A stretch of DNA of 64,000 nt from Candidatus Paceibacterota bacterium (GTDB lineage: Bacteria; Verrucomicrobiota; Verrucomicrobiia; Limisphaerales; UBA8199). Location: NCBI GenBank assembly GCA_035452965.1, contig DAOTCE010000002.1, positions 247,898-311,897 of the forward strand, read 5' to 3'. The translations under genes and the position numbers were made by a program. Positions 18,440-26,555 of the stretch are shown here, one piece after another; positions within the stretch are counted from its first letter, which is position 1, and the number at the start of each line of letters is the position of its first letter. A model generated the notes under the pieces. That model was not told the origin of the DNA, ran no database searches, and saw nothing but the letters and a program-made list of their open reading frames with translations.

Positions 18440-18482
18440 TGTATTTACAATGTATTTACACCACCAAGACCCAGGTTGTCAA
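18440..18482 (-). promoter_or_regulatory. Promoter with tandem ribbon-helix-helix operator for the toxin-antitoxin operon
   Basis: On the minus strand a -35 TTGACA (18482-18477) and a -10-like TAAATA (18458-18453) are 18 bp apart. Two exact copies of TGTAAATACA lie at 18460-18451 and 18449-18440, 11 bp apart start to start, and the first overlaps the -10. Each copy has dyad arms TGTA/TACA. Sites one helical turn apart suit cooperative binding by a ribbon-helix-helix antitoxin. A third, partial TGTA follows at 18439-18433. Binding by the adjacent antitoxin is inference. Confidence 0.65.
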
Positions 18483-18878
18483 CGGGTTTCGGCAAAATTG
18501 TGCAAGAAAATTACATGGATAGGCTGAACGGCCTTTGTTTTGGGTTAGGCAAGAAAGGCGCAGTTTTGTGGTGGCCGTGGCCGAAAACGCGGTAGTCGCA
18601 GCAGTCTCCTACTGGATGGCGGATTTGAGGCTTGTCCCGAGTGCGAGCCAGCCCGCCGAACGTGGCGCAAGGCGCATTTCATCACCACCTTCGTCAGGCA
18701 CGATAGCGGCAGACATCCTGCCTGCTGTAGAGCCGGGCATCCTGCCCGGCGGAACAGGCGCGGACAGAGCTGGGCACCCCGATCCGAGCGGCAAGATGCG
18801 CCCGGCGAAGCACTCCCGCGAAGTGCCTGCTTGACCGCGGCGCCGCTCCTCAGGAAGCTGGGCGCCCGACGTAGTACT
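18483..18878. repeat. Gene-free stretch with a GC-rich palindromic repeat
   Basis: No gene is supported between the toxin promoter and the carboxypeptidase. The stretch holds two neighbouring short inverted repeats built on the same core: a shorter one around 18710-18726 with loop acatc, and a perfect one, GCCGGGC (18732-18738), loop atcct, GCCCGGC (18744-18750). Both share the word CATCCTGCC. It resembles a REP-type intergenic repeat or a bidirectional terminator lacking a T-run. No further copy was noticed in this window. Confidence 0.5.
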
Positions 18879-19853
18879 GTGAAGACACTGAAGTCATTGA
18901 ACTGTTTGATCCTCGGGCTGGCTTTGCTGCTAGGCGCGCAACCGGCCGTTGAGGCCGCCGCAACCAAAACCAAGTCCAGCGCCGTGCCGGCCGCCAAGTC
19001 ACCGGGCCGGAAGGCGATTTCGCGTGATCCCTGGCTGGGCGCGATTGTGGTGGACGCCGCCACCGGCAAGGTCCTGTACGAAGATCAGGCCGACGCCAAG
19101 GGTTATCCGGCCAGTGTTCTGAAACTGATGGACCTGCTGATCATCCTGGAGAAGATCGAGCAGAAGCAGATTTCACTTCAGGACCAGGTGCCGGTAAGCG
19201 CCAAGGCCTCCAGGACCGGCGGTTCCCAGGTCTGGCTGGCGGAAAAGGAGTCGTTCACGGTGGACGAGATGCTGTATGCGCTGATGGTCCAGTCCGCCAA
19301 CGACGCGGCGGTGGCGCTCGCCGAGAAGATCGCGGGGAGCACTGAGGGGTTCGTTGAGCTGATGAACCGGCGAGCCAAAGAGCTCGGCATGACCAGCACG
19401 GTGTTTAACTCCGTCCACGGCCTGCCCCCGGGGGCGGGCCAGCAACACGACGTCACCACTGCCCGGGATTTGTCGCTCCTTTGCCGGGAGCTGCTCAAGC
19501 ACCGCGACACGCTGCGCTACACCTCCACTCGCGAACACCTGTTTCGTCCGAATGTCCCCGGCAAGACGATCCAAATGCGCACGCACAACCATCTGCTGGG
19601 CCACGTCGAAGGGTGTGATGGATTCAAGACCGGTTATATCGCCGTATCGGGTTACTCTATTGCGGTTACCGCGGCTCGCCGGGGCCAGCGCGTCATTGCG
19701 GTGGTGCTGGACAGCACCACCTCGAAGGTGCGCGATGCCAAGGCGGCGGAGTTGCTGGCCAGGGGATTTGCCGCGCTGCCGGCAACTGGCCGGGCGGCCG
19801 CTCCGCCGGCTTCCCAACCGAACGCGGCCACGGCCAAAGGTCAAAAGAAGTAG
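18879..19853 (+). CDS. Exported D-alanyl-D-alanine carboxypeptidase (peptidase S11)
   Basis: About 324 residues from the GTG at 18879; an earlier TTG at 18831 adds 16 residues before the signal peptide and is less likely. The signal peptide is LNCLILGLALLLGAQPAVEA. The three penicillin-binding active-site motifs are present: SVLK (S-x-x-K) in YPASVLKLM, SAN (S-x-N) in VQSANDAAVAL, and KTG in GFKTGYI. The spacing fits DacA/DacF-type low-molecular-weight PBPs. It trims the terminal D-Ala of peptidoglycan pentapeptides in the periplasm. No beta-rich C-terminal anchor domain is obvious; the tail is Ala/Pro-rich. It stands alone between two repeat-containing gaps. Confidence 0.9.
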   Translation: MKTLKSLNCLILGLALLLGAQPAVEAAATKTKSSAVPAAKSPGRKAISRDPWLGAIVVDAATGKVLYEDQADAKGYPASVLKLMDLLIILEKIEQKQISLQDQVPVSAKASRTGGSQVWLAEKESFTVDEMLYALMVQSANDAAVALAEKIAGSTEGFVELMNRRAKELGMTSTVFNSVHGLPPGAGQQHDVTTARDLSLLCRELLKHRDTLRYTSTREHLFRPNVPGKTIQMRTHNHLLGHVEGCDGFKTGYIAVSGYSIAVTAARRGQRVIAVVLDSTTSKVRDAKAAELLARGFAALPATGRAAAPPASQPNAATAKGQKK

Positions 19854-19989
19854 CGCCGCAGAGCCCCTTCGGCTGCCGGCGCTCCCTCGATAAAGCGTTT
19901 CGCTGACGAAACCAACGCGGCGAAGATCTCACCACGCACAGTCTTCAACGCGGAATTGCCGTTTCACTCCTGCCCCTAAAGGCTCGCAG

Positions 19990-20694
19990 TTAAGGAGAAC
20001 CGGGCTTGCCTCGCCGGTACGGGCCCAAAATGTCTAAGTACCTCAATCCAGTGCTCCAATCCCCTGTTCCTGGACCGCCCAGCCGCCCCGGTGAGACCAC
20101 GCTGTGACACCCGTTATTGCCCCGTGTGTATCCCATGGGGCCCGACCCCCATGGGATACACACCGGGGTCCCGCCGGATTGGCACCGTCTTTTCGCCGTA
20201 TCCGGCTTGGGGGTGGGATGTCTCAGGTTTGGGGGACGTAAGGGGAGCCGGCAGTTGGTGGAGCTGACGACGCGGGGATGGTCGTCACCCGTGAGCCGGT
20301 AGGTGAAACCGTCGGACGCGTTGAATTGGATGTCAGCGACGGTGCTTCCGCGGCCACCGCTGGAAAAGGTGGTGCGGCGGCCGTGGCCGTGACGGGTCCA
20401 TTCTTTGCCGAGGTAAACGCGCACGGTCTGCCAGTCGGCGACCCGCGTCGCGGCAAGGTAATCGCGGGAATGAAAGAGCACGATGCGGCTGTCGGGCGAC
20501 CAGACGACTTTCTCAATGGAATCCACATCTTCCGCGAGGTTGGCGATGGGCATGAAATGGCGCTGGTCCTTGCGTTCGACAAACAGCGCTCGGCGCGGCG
20601 GGTCAATGGACGGCAGGTCTTCCACGTAGGCCGTGAATGCCCCGTCCGGCGAGGACACCGCCAGCGCGGCAAGGGCCGTTACCCTTGCGGGCAA
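19990..20694 (-). pseudogene. TolB/WD40-like beta-propeller fragment ending in repeat-derived sequence
   Basis: The open frame begins with a TTG directly after a stop and has no signal peptide or good start. Residues about 13-165 look like real protein, with propeller signatures SPDGAFTAYVED and VVWSPDSRIVLFHSRD. After that, the frame runs through a palindromic repeat (20124-20163) and the sequence becomes a low-complexity tail. I read it as an internal or C-terminal piece of a larger beta-propeller gene whose 5' end is lost and whose 3' end was replaced by a repeat element. It lies 59 bp downstream of the SorC-like gene on the same strand. It could still be expressed as a short hypothetical protein. 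Confidence 0.5.
20124..20203. repeat. Dispersed palindromic element, copy 1
   Basis: Perfect 17-bp inverted arms, GTGTGTATCCCATGGGG (20124-20140) and its complement (20147-20163), are separated by 6 bp. The same arms occur at 34676-34715 with a different 6-bp loop. To the right of both, the sequence stays similar for roughly 40 bp (shared TCCCGCCG-ATTGG core). That suggests an element of about 80 bp with the palindrome at one end. Here it sits in the damaged 3' end of the propeller fragment. Confidence 0.75.
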
Positions 20695-20753
20695 GTTCGT
20701 TCGTTTAGGCGCAATCGCCTGTATTACCCGTAAACTCGTTCAGTGACACCCTG

Positions 20754-22022
20754 TTATCGCTGAAGGAACCTCTTGAGGGCCTTTGCGAGGGACGAATCCA
20801 GCAACAACGAATTGACAAGTCCAAGCCGCACGATTTCGGCCACCATTTCAGCCTTCCCGACGCCTCCCGCCAGAAGGATGATGCCGGGAGGCCCATTAAG
20901 CTTCGCCTCCCGCGCAACTCTGGATAAGTGTTCGCCTTTGATCCCAGTCCAGCCCTTGTTGAGGCTGTCGACCCACCGCTTGTCATCCACCGAGAGCTTG
21001 TGCCGCCGCGGCAACAGCCAACCGCCGATATCTCCGTAGATCATCTTGGCCAAAGCCGATCTGGCAAGCCCCTCTTCCTGCTCGAGCCTTTCGCGGATGA
21101 AGTCTCCGGTTCTAGCACGAAACATGATATCCGCCGGATTGCCGGGGAGATCCAGGTCCTCATCTTCGCTGGCGATGATACCCGTGCCGCAGATGATCGT
21201 ATCGATGCGATCAACCAGAGGTTTGCCTCTGCCGTTGGCTGGCCCGAAGATCTCCCGGTAGCCCGGAATATCCTCGATGAATTCTCGCCAGGCTGAGCCA
21301 GCGTTCCGGCGGACGTTTTGTGGCAGGTACGCAGGCACGCCTACCAGACAGGGCAGCTCGGACCGAGGGTTTGGATTGGCTGCCTGGCCCCTCAGGGCCG
21401 CGCCAAGCAGTTGGGCGAGGCGGGAAGCCGAATAATCGACGTAGCGCTGATTCATCAGGTGAACCGGGTCGCCGCACAGTGGAAGGCACTTGATCTCGGC
21501 GAAATCGTTTCCGACAGGGGCATCGGATTCCTCCTCGGATTCCTCCTCGGATATCTCCTCGGATGCCACCTTTACATCGAGTGCCCCCTTGATTTGTGAA
21601 ACCACCCTCGCAACGCTGCGGCCCCAGCTGATGCCGATGAGCTTCGCGCGACGCAGGAGCTGTCCGACGCAGCCCGCGGCGGCGATCGAGAAGGGCTCCT
21701 CCCCATCCGGCAGCACCCGGACATCCAAATACTGCCCGCTCGGGGCGCTAGCGACCAGGGCCTTGCGCAGCCGCTCGGGAACAAACCACCGCCGGTCCAC
21801 CTCCTTAAGGTCGGCCTCGGCCACGTTATGGCCCAGGAAGCTCGGAGAACGCGCCAGGTAGTGGTGCTCCTGGGCATAGGCCACGAGGCGTGAAACCTCC
21901 GGCTGGCTCTTATCCAACCGCTTGGCGATCTTGTCCTGCGTCAATCCCTCGCTCCGCATGCGGGCAGCAGCGACCGCCAGCAAACGGTGCTCGGCCTCGG
22001 GATCTTGAACACGTTTTGGCAT
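20754..22022 (-). CDS. SorC/DeoR-family sugar-binding transcriptional regulator
   Basis: A 422-residue protein. The N-terminal helix-turn-helix is clear: LTQDKIAKRLDKSQPEVSRL, the pattern of SorC/CggR regulators. The central part is an effector-binding domain of NagB/sugar-phosphate isomerase fold type, with GISWGRSVARVV, DTIICGTGI and a C-terminal PPGIILLAGGVGKAEMV that matches the family's end. Oddities: a very acidic insert around residues 155-167 (EEISEEESEEESD) and a large domain compared with the usual 310-340 residues. It faces the winged-helix gene at 22727 across a 700-bp gap. Its ligand cannot be read from sequence; whether it controls the tagging operon to its right is unknown. Confidence 0.72.
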   Translation of the reverse strand: MPKRVQDPEAEHRLLAVAAARMRSEGLTQDKIAKRLDKSQPEVSRLVAYAQEHHYLARSPSFLGHNVAEADLKEVDRRWFVPERLRKALVASAPSGQYLDVRVLPDGEEPFSIAAAGCVGQLLRRAKLIGISWGRSVARVVSQIKGALDVKVASEEISEEESEEESDAPVGNDFAEIKCLPLCGDPVHLMNQRYVDYSASRLAQLLGAALRGQAANPNPRSELPCLVGVPAYLPQNVRRNAGSAWREFIEDIPGYREIFGPANGRGKPLVDRIDTIICGTGIIASEDEDLDLPGNPADIMFRARTGDFIRERLEQEEGLARSALAKMIYGDIGGWLLPRRHKLSVDDKRWVDSLNKGWTGIKGEHLSRVAREAKLNGPPGIILLAGGVGKAEMVAEIVRLGLVNSLLLDSSLAKALKRFLQR

Positions 22023-22726
22023 AGGTTAGCGAGATCAGTTTGCGTTGTTGCTGACGCTATCCCGCGACCCCCCCCAGGCGCAAGTCTAACCGCGAATCCG
22101 TCCACGCCGGCGGCGCCAGGCGCTGGCCGCGCGCGCCGCCCACAGCGGCCTCCTGGATTCCAGTTTGTATAAACATGACAATAATTACATGTATATATAG
22201 TATTCACCGGAATACATATTTTTCATATTCATGAAATTGTCGTTGCCATGGCTGGCCGGCTCCGCTAGCATGGGAGGCGAACGGTATGCGTATTGCCCCA
22301 ACAACCCGGGGAGATCGCGGCGGCCACCCGGCCGCGATCGTGGCTGTGCTGCGTTGGCTTGCTGTAGCCCGCCTCGAGGCCGCCAGGTGGTGCCGCGCTT
22401 GGGCTGCCTGCTTACTCCTCACGCCGCCGCATCCGACAAACCCCGCGCGTTGTGATTTCGCCTCCAGCTCACCCACTCCCACAATTCCGCCAGCCCCGCT
22501 GGTGGTCCGTCCAGCTAAATCGCCGGGGCGCAGAGTGTGGTTTCAGCTCTGGCTGGCTGACCGTCCCGCGGGTCGGCTCATGCTCCACGTCTGGTGCGCT
22601 CTACGCCGACCGGGCCACTGGGTCGCGGCGCGCAGCGGGATCGCCCGCGCACTCCGTGACCTGTGGCTCAGCATCTTCCGCCGGTTCCGCAAGCACAAAT
22701 GCCCCAATAACCAGGAGAACCTACAC
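22023..22726. promoter_or_regulatory. Divergent promoter region and long leader before the winged-helix gene
   Basis: An AT-rich block at about 22160-22235 breaks the GC-rich surroundings and contains a TACATGTA palindrome. On the plus strand TTGCCA (22243-22248) and TAGCAT (22266-22271) are 17 bp apart, a plausible housekeeping promoter. The next 450 nt hold an open frame starting at ATG 22286, in frame with the gene at 22727, but its Arg/Trp/Pro-rich translation looks non-coding. A hairpin with 9-bp arms GATCGCGGC/GCCGCGATC lies at about 22314-22338. The stretch is either a long 5' leader or an unrecognised N-terminal extension. Confidence 0.45.
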
Positions 22727-23395
22727 ATGCGTAAAAACAAAAAAAGAGCCACCGAAACCAGCAAATCCGCAAAGCTCACCCACCAGGCTTTGCAGTTTCT
22801 TCGCGAAGCGCTCAAGCTGCTTCAGAGCCAGAATACGACTTTGCCGCCCGGCAGCGTCCTGCTGGATCCAGAGTCCAGCGGGGACTTTGCCACGGTGGAC
22901 AAGGTCGAGATTCGTGGCCAGCTCGGGACAACCGAGCAGCGCGCGCTGAAGATCAACGGCAAGCCCCCCCTCAGCCTTAATCTCCGCGAACACCTCGTTC
23001 TGCTAATCCTGGGGTGGCTGGCGAAGTGCTCCGCCAAAGCGGCAGCGTCGGGCAAGGGCCAGTTCCCGGATTACCTGCCGGTCGGTGTCATCGTGAAAGT
23101 CATCCTTACATTAACAGCAGAAGGCGGACCTGTGTCGGGCCGCTGGCGGGTTCCCTGCGAGCTAGATGTCTACCGGTGCGTGGCCAAGCTGCGCCGGCGT
23201 TTGCGCGAGCTGGGTTTCAGTCCCAACCTCATCGAGTCCGGGCAAAGGCTGGCCGGCTATCGGCTGTCGACTCACGTCAATAACATAATTCTAGCCGTCG
23301 CCACGGAGCAGCAGGAGAAATTCTGGGCTAACCTATTCCAAGATGTGCTCGGTGGCGGGGGAGTTTCACGGGAGGAAGCCCCCTTCAGAGGTTAA
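22727..23395 (+). CDS. Winged helix-turn-helix protein heading the tagging locus
   Basis: A 222-residue basic protein. Start chosen at ATG 22727 because AGGAGA lies 8 bp upstream and the following MRKNKKRATETSKSAK is a natural start. The C-terminal half has an OmpR/PhoB-like winged-helix pattern: PCELDVYRCVAKLRRRLREL followed by LIESGQRLAGYRLST, matching the recognition helix and the wing ('G-Y-R-L'). The middle (PLSLNLREHLVLLILGWLAK) resembles the start of the same fold. No receiver domain is present. It lies 101 bp upstream of the FHA-RING gene on the same strand and is a reasonable candidate regulator of that operon (inference from position). Confidence 0.65.
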   Translation: MRKNKKRATETSKSAKLTHQALQFLREALKLLQSQNTTLPPGSVLLDPESSGDFATVDKVEIRGQLGTTEQRALKINGKPPLSLNLREHLVLLILGWLAKCSAKAAASGKGQFPDYLPVGVIVKVILTLTAEGGPVSGRWRVPCELDVYRCVAKLRRRLRELGFSPNLIESGQRLAGYRLSTHVNNIILAVATEQQEKFWANLFQDVLGGGGVSREEAPFRG

Positions 23396-23496
23396 TCCGA
23401 GCGCTTTATGCGTCTTTATCCATGCCTCGGGAAGAGAGGTTCAGGGCTTAGACCAGAACGACGAGATCAGCTTAAATAGGGCCGAATAAGATTCAT

Positions 23497-24039
23497 ATGG
23501 CACACCTTTGGATACCAAGTACATGCGCCGAGCTCCCGCGCTGGGCGGCGTTGCCGCTGGCTGGGTGGGCTTACCGGTTCATGGCCGCCGAGCCGTACGT
23601 GCGGCGGGCCGCCAAGGCGGACGGCCAGGCCGGGGACGCGATGCTCCTGCGCAGCGACCGCGACGGCGCGGAAAGCTGGTTCGTGCTCGCCCCCTCCGCG
23701 TCGCAACTTTGGGTGAACGGCCGCCAGGCCCACCTGGGCATCCGTGTGCTGTCCGACCGGGACGAAATCCGCCTGGCGAACGGACCACGGTTCTACTTCT
23801 CAACTGAGCGCCTGGCGCAAGTGGTTCCGTTTCCCGGCGCCGATCACGAGATTTTGTGCGCGCGCTGCAAGATGCCGATCGAGCTCGGGTCTGCGGCGGT
23901 GTCCTGCCCGGCGTGCTCTAAATGGTGCCACGCGCGGCCCGATCTGCCGTGTTGGTCCTATAAGGAATCGCCCGTCTGCCCGCAGTGTGGGCGCCCAACC
24001 AACCAGGCCGAGTTCCAGTGGTCTCCCGGTCGCCAATGA
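23497..24039 (+). CDS. FHA-like plus RING-like zinc-finger protein, candidate E3 ligase
   Basis: A 180-residue protein with two recognisable parts. Residues about 45-112 look like an FHA-type beta-sandwich (WFVLAPSASQLWVNGRQAHL, then VLSDRDEIRLANG). Residues 121-164 form a Cys-rich binuclear finger: C121-x2-C124, C137-x2-C140, C144-H145, C152, C161-x2-C164. This gives eight ligands in a RING-like order, with Trp next to C144 and C152. It is the first gene of an E1/E2/ubiquitin-like/JAMM set, and its stop overlaps the E1 start (ATGA). Bacterial RING proteins linked to E1-E2 pairs have been described by comparative genomics; an E3 role here is inference. It might instead be a scaffold that binds phosphothreonine via the FHA-like part. 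Confidence 0.7.
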   Translation: MAHLWIPSTCAELPRWAALPLAGWAYRFMAAEPYVRRAAKADGQAGDAMLLRSDRDGAESWFVLAPSASQLWVNGRQAHLGIRVLSDRDEIRLANGPRFYFSTERLAQVVPFPGADHEILCARCKMPIELGSAAVSCPACSKWCHARPDLPCWSYKESPVCPQCGRPTNQAEFQWSPGRQ

Positions 24040-25151
24040 AAAGCGCGCGCCAATCGTCAATGACAAGCCTCCTGGTGTTGGGGGCCGGCCTGATCGGCAG
24101 GCCTCTCTGCCTGCTGGTTGGGCTGCTCCGGGGCCTGCACCGTGTGCTGGTGGTTGACCGTGATTCATATACAAAGGCCCAGGCTTGGCATCCCGCGGAC
24201 GCCGGCCGCCCAAAGGCGGAAGTTGCAGCCGAGATGATGCAGGCGGCCAACCAGCGGCTGCATGTCGAGTCCATCGTCGCCGGCATTGAGGATCTCCCGC
24301 TGGGGATCTATCGGCGCTACGGCCTTATGCTCACGGCGTTAGACTCGCAGACGGCGCGCATGACGGCGAACTTCGCTTTCGAGAAGGCCGGCATCCGGTA
24401 CTGGATTGACTCGGGCGTTAGCGCGCCCTCGCTTGTGCGGATCTCCACGTTCGCCCAGGGCGCCGACGCCCCGTGCTATGAATGCGGCCTGAGCGATTCG
24501 GACTACGCCGCCGAGGCCAGGTATCCCTGCCAGCCAGCCTTTACGGCTCCGGGCACTAACTCGCCGCAATACCTCGGTACACTTGCCGCGAGCATGCAAG
24601 CGGCGATAAGCGCTTTATTGCTCTCCGGGAAATTTGATCCGGCCATCTTGAACCGCGAGGTGGTCTATGATGTCGCCGCGCAGAAGCTGTTCGTGACCAG
24701 GTTGGTCCGGCGGAAGACGTGCCGCCTGGACCACGGTGCATTCGGCATTCGCCCACTGCATCGCGCTCCGGCGCGAATCCCATTGGCCGAGGCCTTCATG
24801 CTTGGGCCGGGCGGTTCGCGGAGGGCGGCCCGCGCTGCCGCCAGCCTGGAAGTGCCAGACAAGCTCTTTGTGCGAGTCCTTGCTTGTGAGTGCGGGGCGC
24901 AGCGGCAGGTGCTGCGCCTCAAGGGCAGGATTGGTCTCCGGGCGCAAACCTGCGCCCGGTGCGGCGGGCGCATGTTTCCGCCAGGCGCCGGTCTGACCAA
25001 CTCACTCCGGCTCGACTCGCTGACCGCCCGCGAATTAGCCAGGCCCCTTTCGGCGTTGGGGCTGGAGCCGGCGGACGTCATCGCCATAAGCGACAACCGC
25101 CGGACCAACTACTATGAACTCGGTTTCCCGAGGAGAGAATCGCATGACTGA
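24036..25151 (+). CDS. E1-like ubiquitin-activating enzyme (ThiF/MoeB superfamily)
   Basis: A 371-residue protein. The nucleotide-binding glycine loop LVLGAGLIG (residues 13-21) and the acidic end of strand 2 (VLVVDRD, Asp41) are typical of the E1/ThiF Rossmann fold. C147-x2-C150 (PCYECGL) is the first half of the structural zinc site. Cys165 (RYPCQPAF), just before NSPQYLGTLAASMQAAISAL, occupies the place of the catalytic or crossover-loop Cys in MoeB/ThiF-type enzymes. The C-terminal part has a second set, CEC (284-286) and C306-x2-C309, giving an extra zinc ribbon. Expected reaction: adenylation of the modifier's C-terminal Gly, then thioester transfer to the E2. Start at ATG 24036 overlaps the RING gene stop; Met9 is an alternative. 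Activity on the Ubl gene product is inferred from linkage. Confidence 0.85.
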   Translation: MKSARQSSMTSLLVLGAGLIGRPLCLLVGLLRGLHRVLVVDRDSYTKAQAWHPADAGRPKAEVAAEMMQAANQRLHVESIVAGIEDLPLGIYRRYGLMLTALDSQTARMTANFAFEKAGIRYWIDSGVSAPSLVRISTFAQGADAPCYECGLSDSDYAAEARYPCQPAFTAPGTNSPQYLGTLAASMQAAISALLLSGKFDPAILNREVVYDVAAQKLFVTRLVRRKTCRLDHGAFGIRPLHRAPARIPLAEAFMLGPGGSRRAARAAASLEVPDKLFVRVLACECGAQRQVLRLKGRIGLRAQTCARCGGRMFPPGAGLTNSLRLDSLTARELARPLSALGLEPADVIAISDNRRTNYYELGFPRRESHD

Positions 25152-25671
25152 CGTGGTATTCCGCAACTTTCTGACGCACCAGCGCGATACGGCACTGCGC
25201 CTGAACGCACAGAGTGACATCCTGCGCCTGACATTGGGCCCCGGCCCGCTGCCGCAAAATTACATCGCCGAGTTCCGGTGCAAGGGGCTGGTCCAGAACC
25301 GCGACGGGAGCATCAGCGAAGGAGGCCTGTTTGTGGTCGGCATCTTCTTCCCTAACGACTATCTCCGGCGCGCCTCGACCTTCGAGGTGCTCAGCTGGCT
25401 TGGTCCAGCGAATGTCTTTCACCCGAACATTGCAAACCACTCGGTATGCATTGGCAGGCTCGATCCGGGAACGGATTTAGTCACGATCTGCTACCAGCTA
25501 TTCGAAATAATTGCGTACCACCGGTATAACACGCGTGAATCCGACAGCCTGAATAGGGCGGCATGTTCCTGGGCCCGCGGCCACAAGCATCTGTTCCCCA
25601 CGGACACCCGGCCGCTAAAGCGTCCCGAAGCCTCGGGCGCAGGAAAAGGAGGCCTGTCATGCCAGCAGTAG
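25144..25671 (+). CDS. E2-like ubiquitin-conjugating enzyme
   Basis: A 175-residue protein with the core UBC signature: FHPNIANHSVCIGRL contains the His-Pro-Asn motif (93-95) and the catalytic Cys102 seven residues after the Asn, as in eukaryotic E2s. The helices after the active site fit too: TICYQLFEIIAYHRYNTRES then DSLNRAACSWAR, matching the 'DPLN-x-x-A' helix of true E2s. The upstream VVGIFFPNDYLRRAS corresponds to the beta-meander with its 'F/Y-P' turn. Start ATG 25144 has a good GAGGAGAG site and overlaps the E1 by 8 bp. Likely accepts the modifier from the E1 as a thioester and, with the RING-like protein, transfers it to lysine (inference). Confidence 0.87.
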   Translation: MTDVVFRNFLTHQRDTALRLNAQSDILRLTLGPGPLPQNYIAEFRCKGLVQNRDGSISEGGLFVVGIFFPNDYLRRASTFEVLSWLGPANVFHPNIANHSVCIGRLDPGTDLVTICYQLFEIIAYHRYNTRESDSLNRAACSWARGHKHLFPTDTRPLKRPEASGAGKGGLSCQQ

Positions 25672-26555
25672 AGTTGCGTTCCAAATCGGATGCCGCGCGC
25701 TGCCAGGCGGCGCTGCAGTCCACGCTTGCGTTCGTGGAAATGGTCGCGCCCACGCGCTGGCTGGTGCGCGCCAGCCGAACCACCGAATCGTCCATACTGG
25801 CGCGGCTGGTTGATGGATTCCTGATCCTCACGGCGCAGTATACACCTGCGGCGCCCTCGGCGGGATGGGAGCTGCTGAAGGCCAACGCGAACCTGTCCGG
25901 CCTGGCCAAGTTCGCCTCTGCCCCGGGTGGCGGTTGGTGCTTGCGGGCGGAAATCCCGATATCGGCCGAGTGCGATCTGCCCTCGCGGATAGCCCAGGCC
26001 TGCAGCGCATTCGCGGCGGCGCAAGGTGTGCCGCGTGCCGGCCAGGGCAGCGTGGGGATTATCCCCAGCGATGGGCCGCCAGCGGAGCTGGGCCGCCTGG
26101 TTGAGGCGGCTGGCTGGAAGTGTTCCTCGCAGTCCGGTGATGTCTGCTCCGTTGCCCTTGAGACCCGGCTCGGTGGGCACACCGCCATCCTCAATGCGCC
26201 CGCCGGGGCGGTTCGCATCTGCACCGACCTGGCGTTATGGGACACGCTGCCGGTGACTTGCCGGGACGGACTTGCCAACATGCTAGTGACCGCCAACGCC
26301 CGGCTGCGGCTGGCGCGAGCCATTGTGGCCGAAGACGAGAGCGGTGGCGCCGCCCAACTGGAAGTCCTCTTCCAGGCGCCCGCGGCCCCGGCGGAACTGC
26401 GCAGCGCGTTCGAAGCGCTCTCGGTGGGCGCGGATGCCTGTGCCTCGATCGCCGACCTGCTGCAGGAGGAAGCGGCGGCCGAACTCTTTCTCACGACTTC
26501 GGGTGGCTCCCAAGGTCGCGAGGACAACCAAAAACCAAAAGAAAGGACCATATGA
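25659..26555 (+). CDS. Unknown protein between E2 and Ubl genes, apparent tandem duplication
   Basis: I do not recognise this 298-residue protein. It seems to contain two related halves (about 15-140 and 150-275), each with a beta-rich part followed by an Ala-rich helix. Compare LARLVDGFLILTAQY/GGGWCLRAEIPIS with LGGHTAILNAPAGAVRICTD and the later AQLEVLFQAP. This order recalls YbjN or type III secretion chaperone (CesT-like) folds, but the resemblance is weak. It has no catalytic motif, signal peptide or membrane segment. It starts within the E2 gene (13-bp overlap) after AGGAAAAGGAGG and its stop overlaps the Ubl start (ATGA). The tight packing implies a dedicated part in the conjugation pathway, perhaps a chaperone, adaptor or substrate. 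Confidence 0.6.
   Translation: MPAVELRSKSDAARCQAALQSTLAFVEMVAPTRWLVRASRTTESSILARLVDGFLILTAQYTPAAPSAGWELLKANANLSGLAKFASAPGGGWCLRAEIPISAECDLPSRIAQACSAFAAAQGVPRAGQGSVGIIPSDGPPAELGRLVEAAGWKCSSQSGDVCSVALETRLGGHTAILNAPAGAVRICTDLALWDTLPVTCRDGLANMLVTANARLRLARAIVAEDESGGAAQLEVLFQAPAAPAELRSAFEALSVGADACASIADLLQEEAAAELFLTTSGGSQGREDNQKPKERTI

Noticed and set aside
22286..22726. N-terminal extension of the winged-helix gene starting at ATG 22286
   Set aside because: The frame is open and a GGGAGG precedes it, but the translation is Arg/Trp/Pro-rich without homology-like pattern, while ATG 22727 has its own AGGAGA. Kept as an uncertainty, not annotated.
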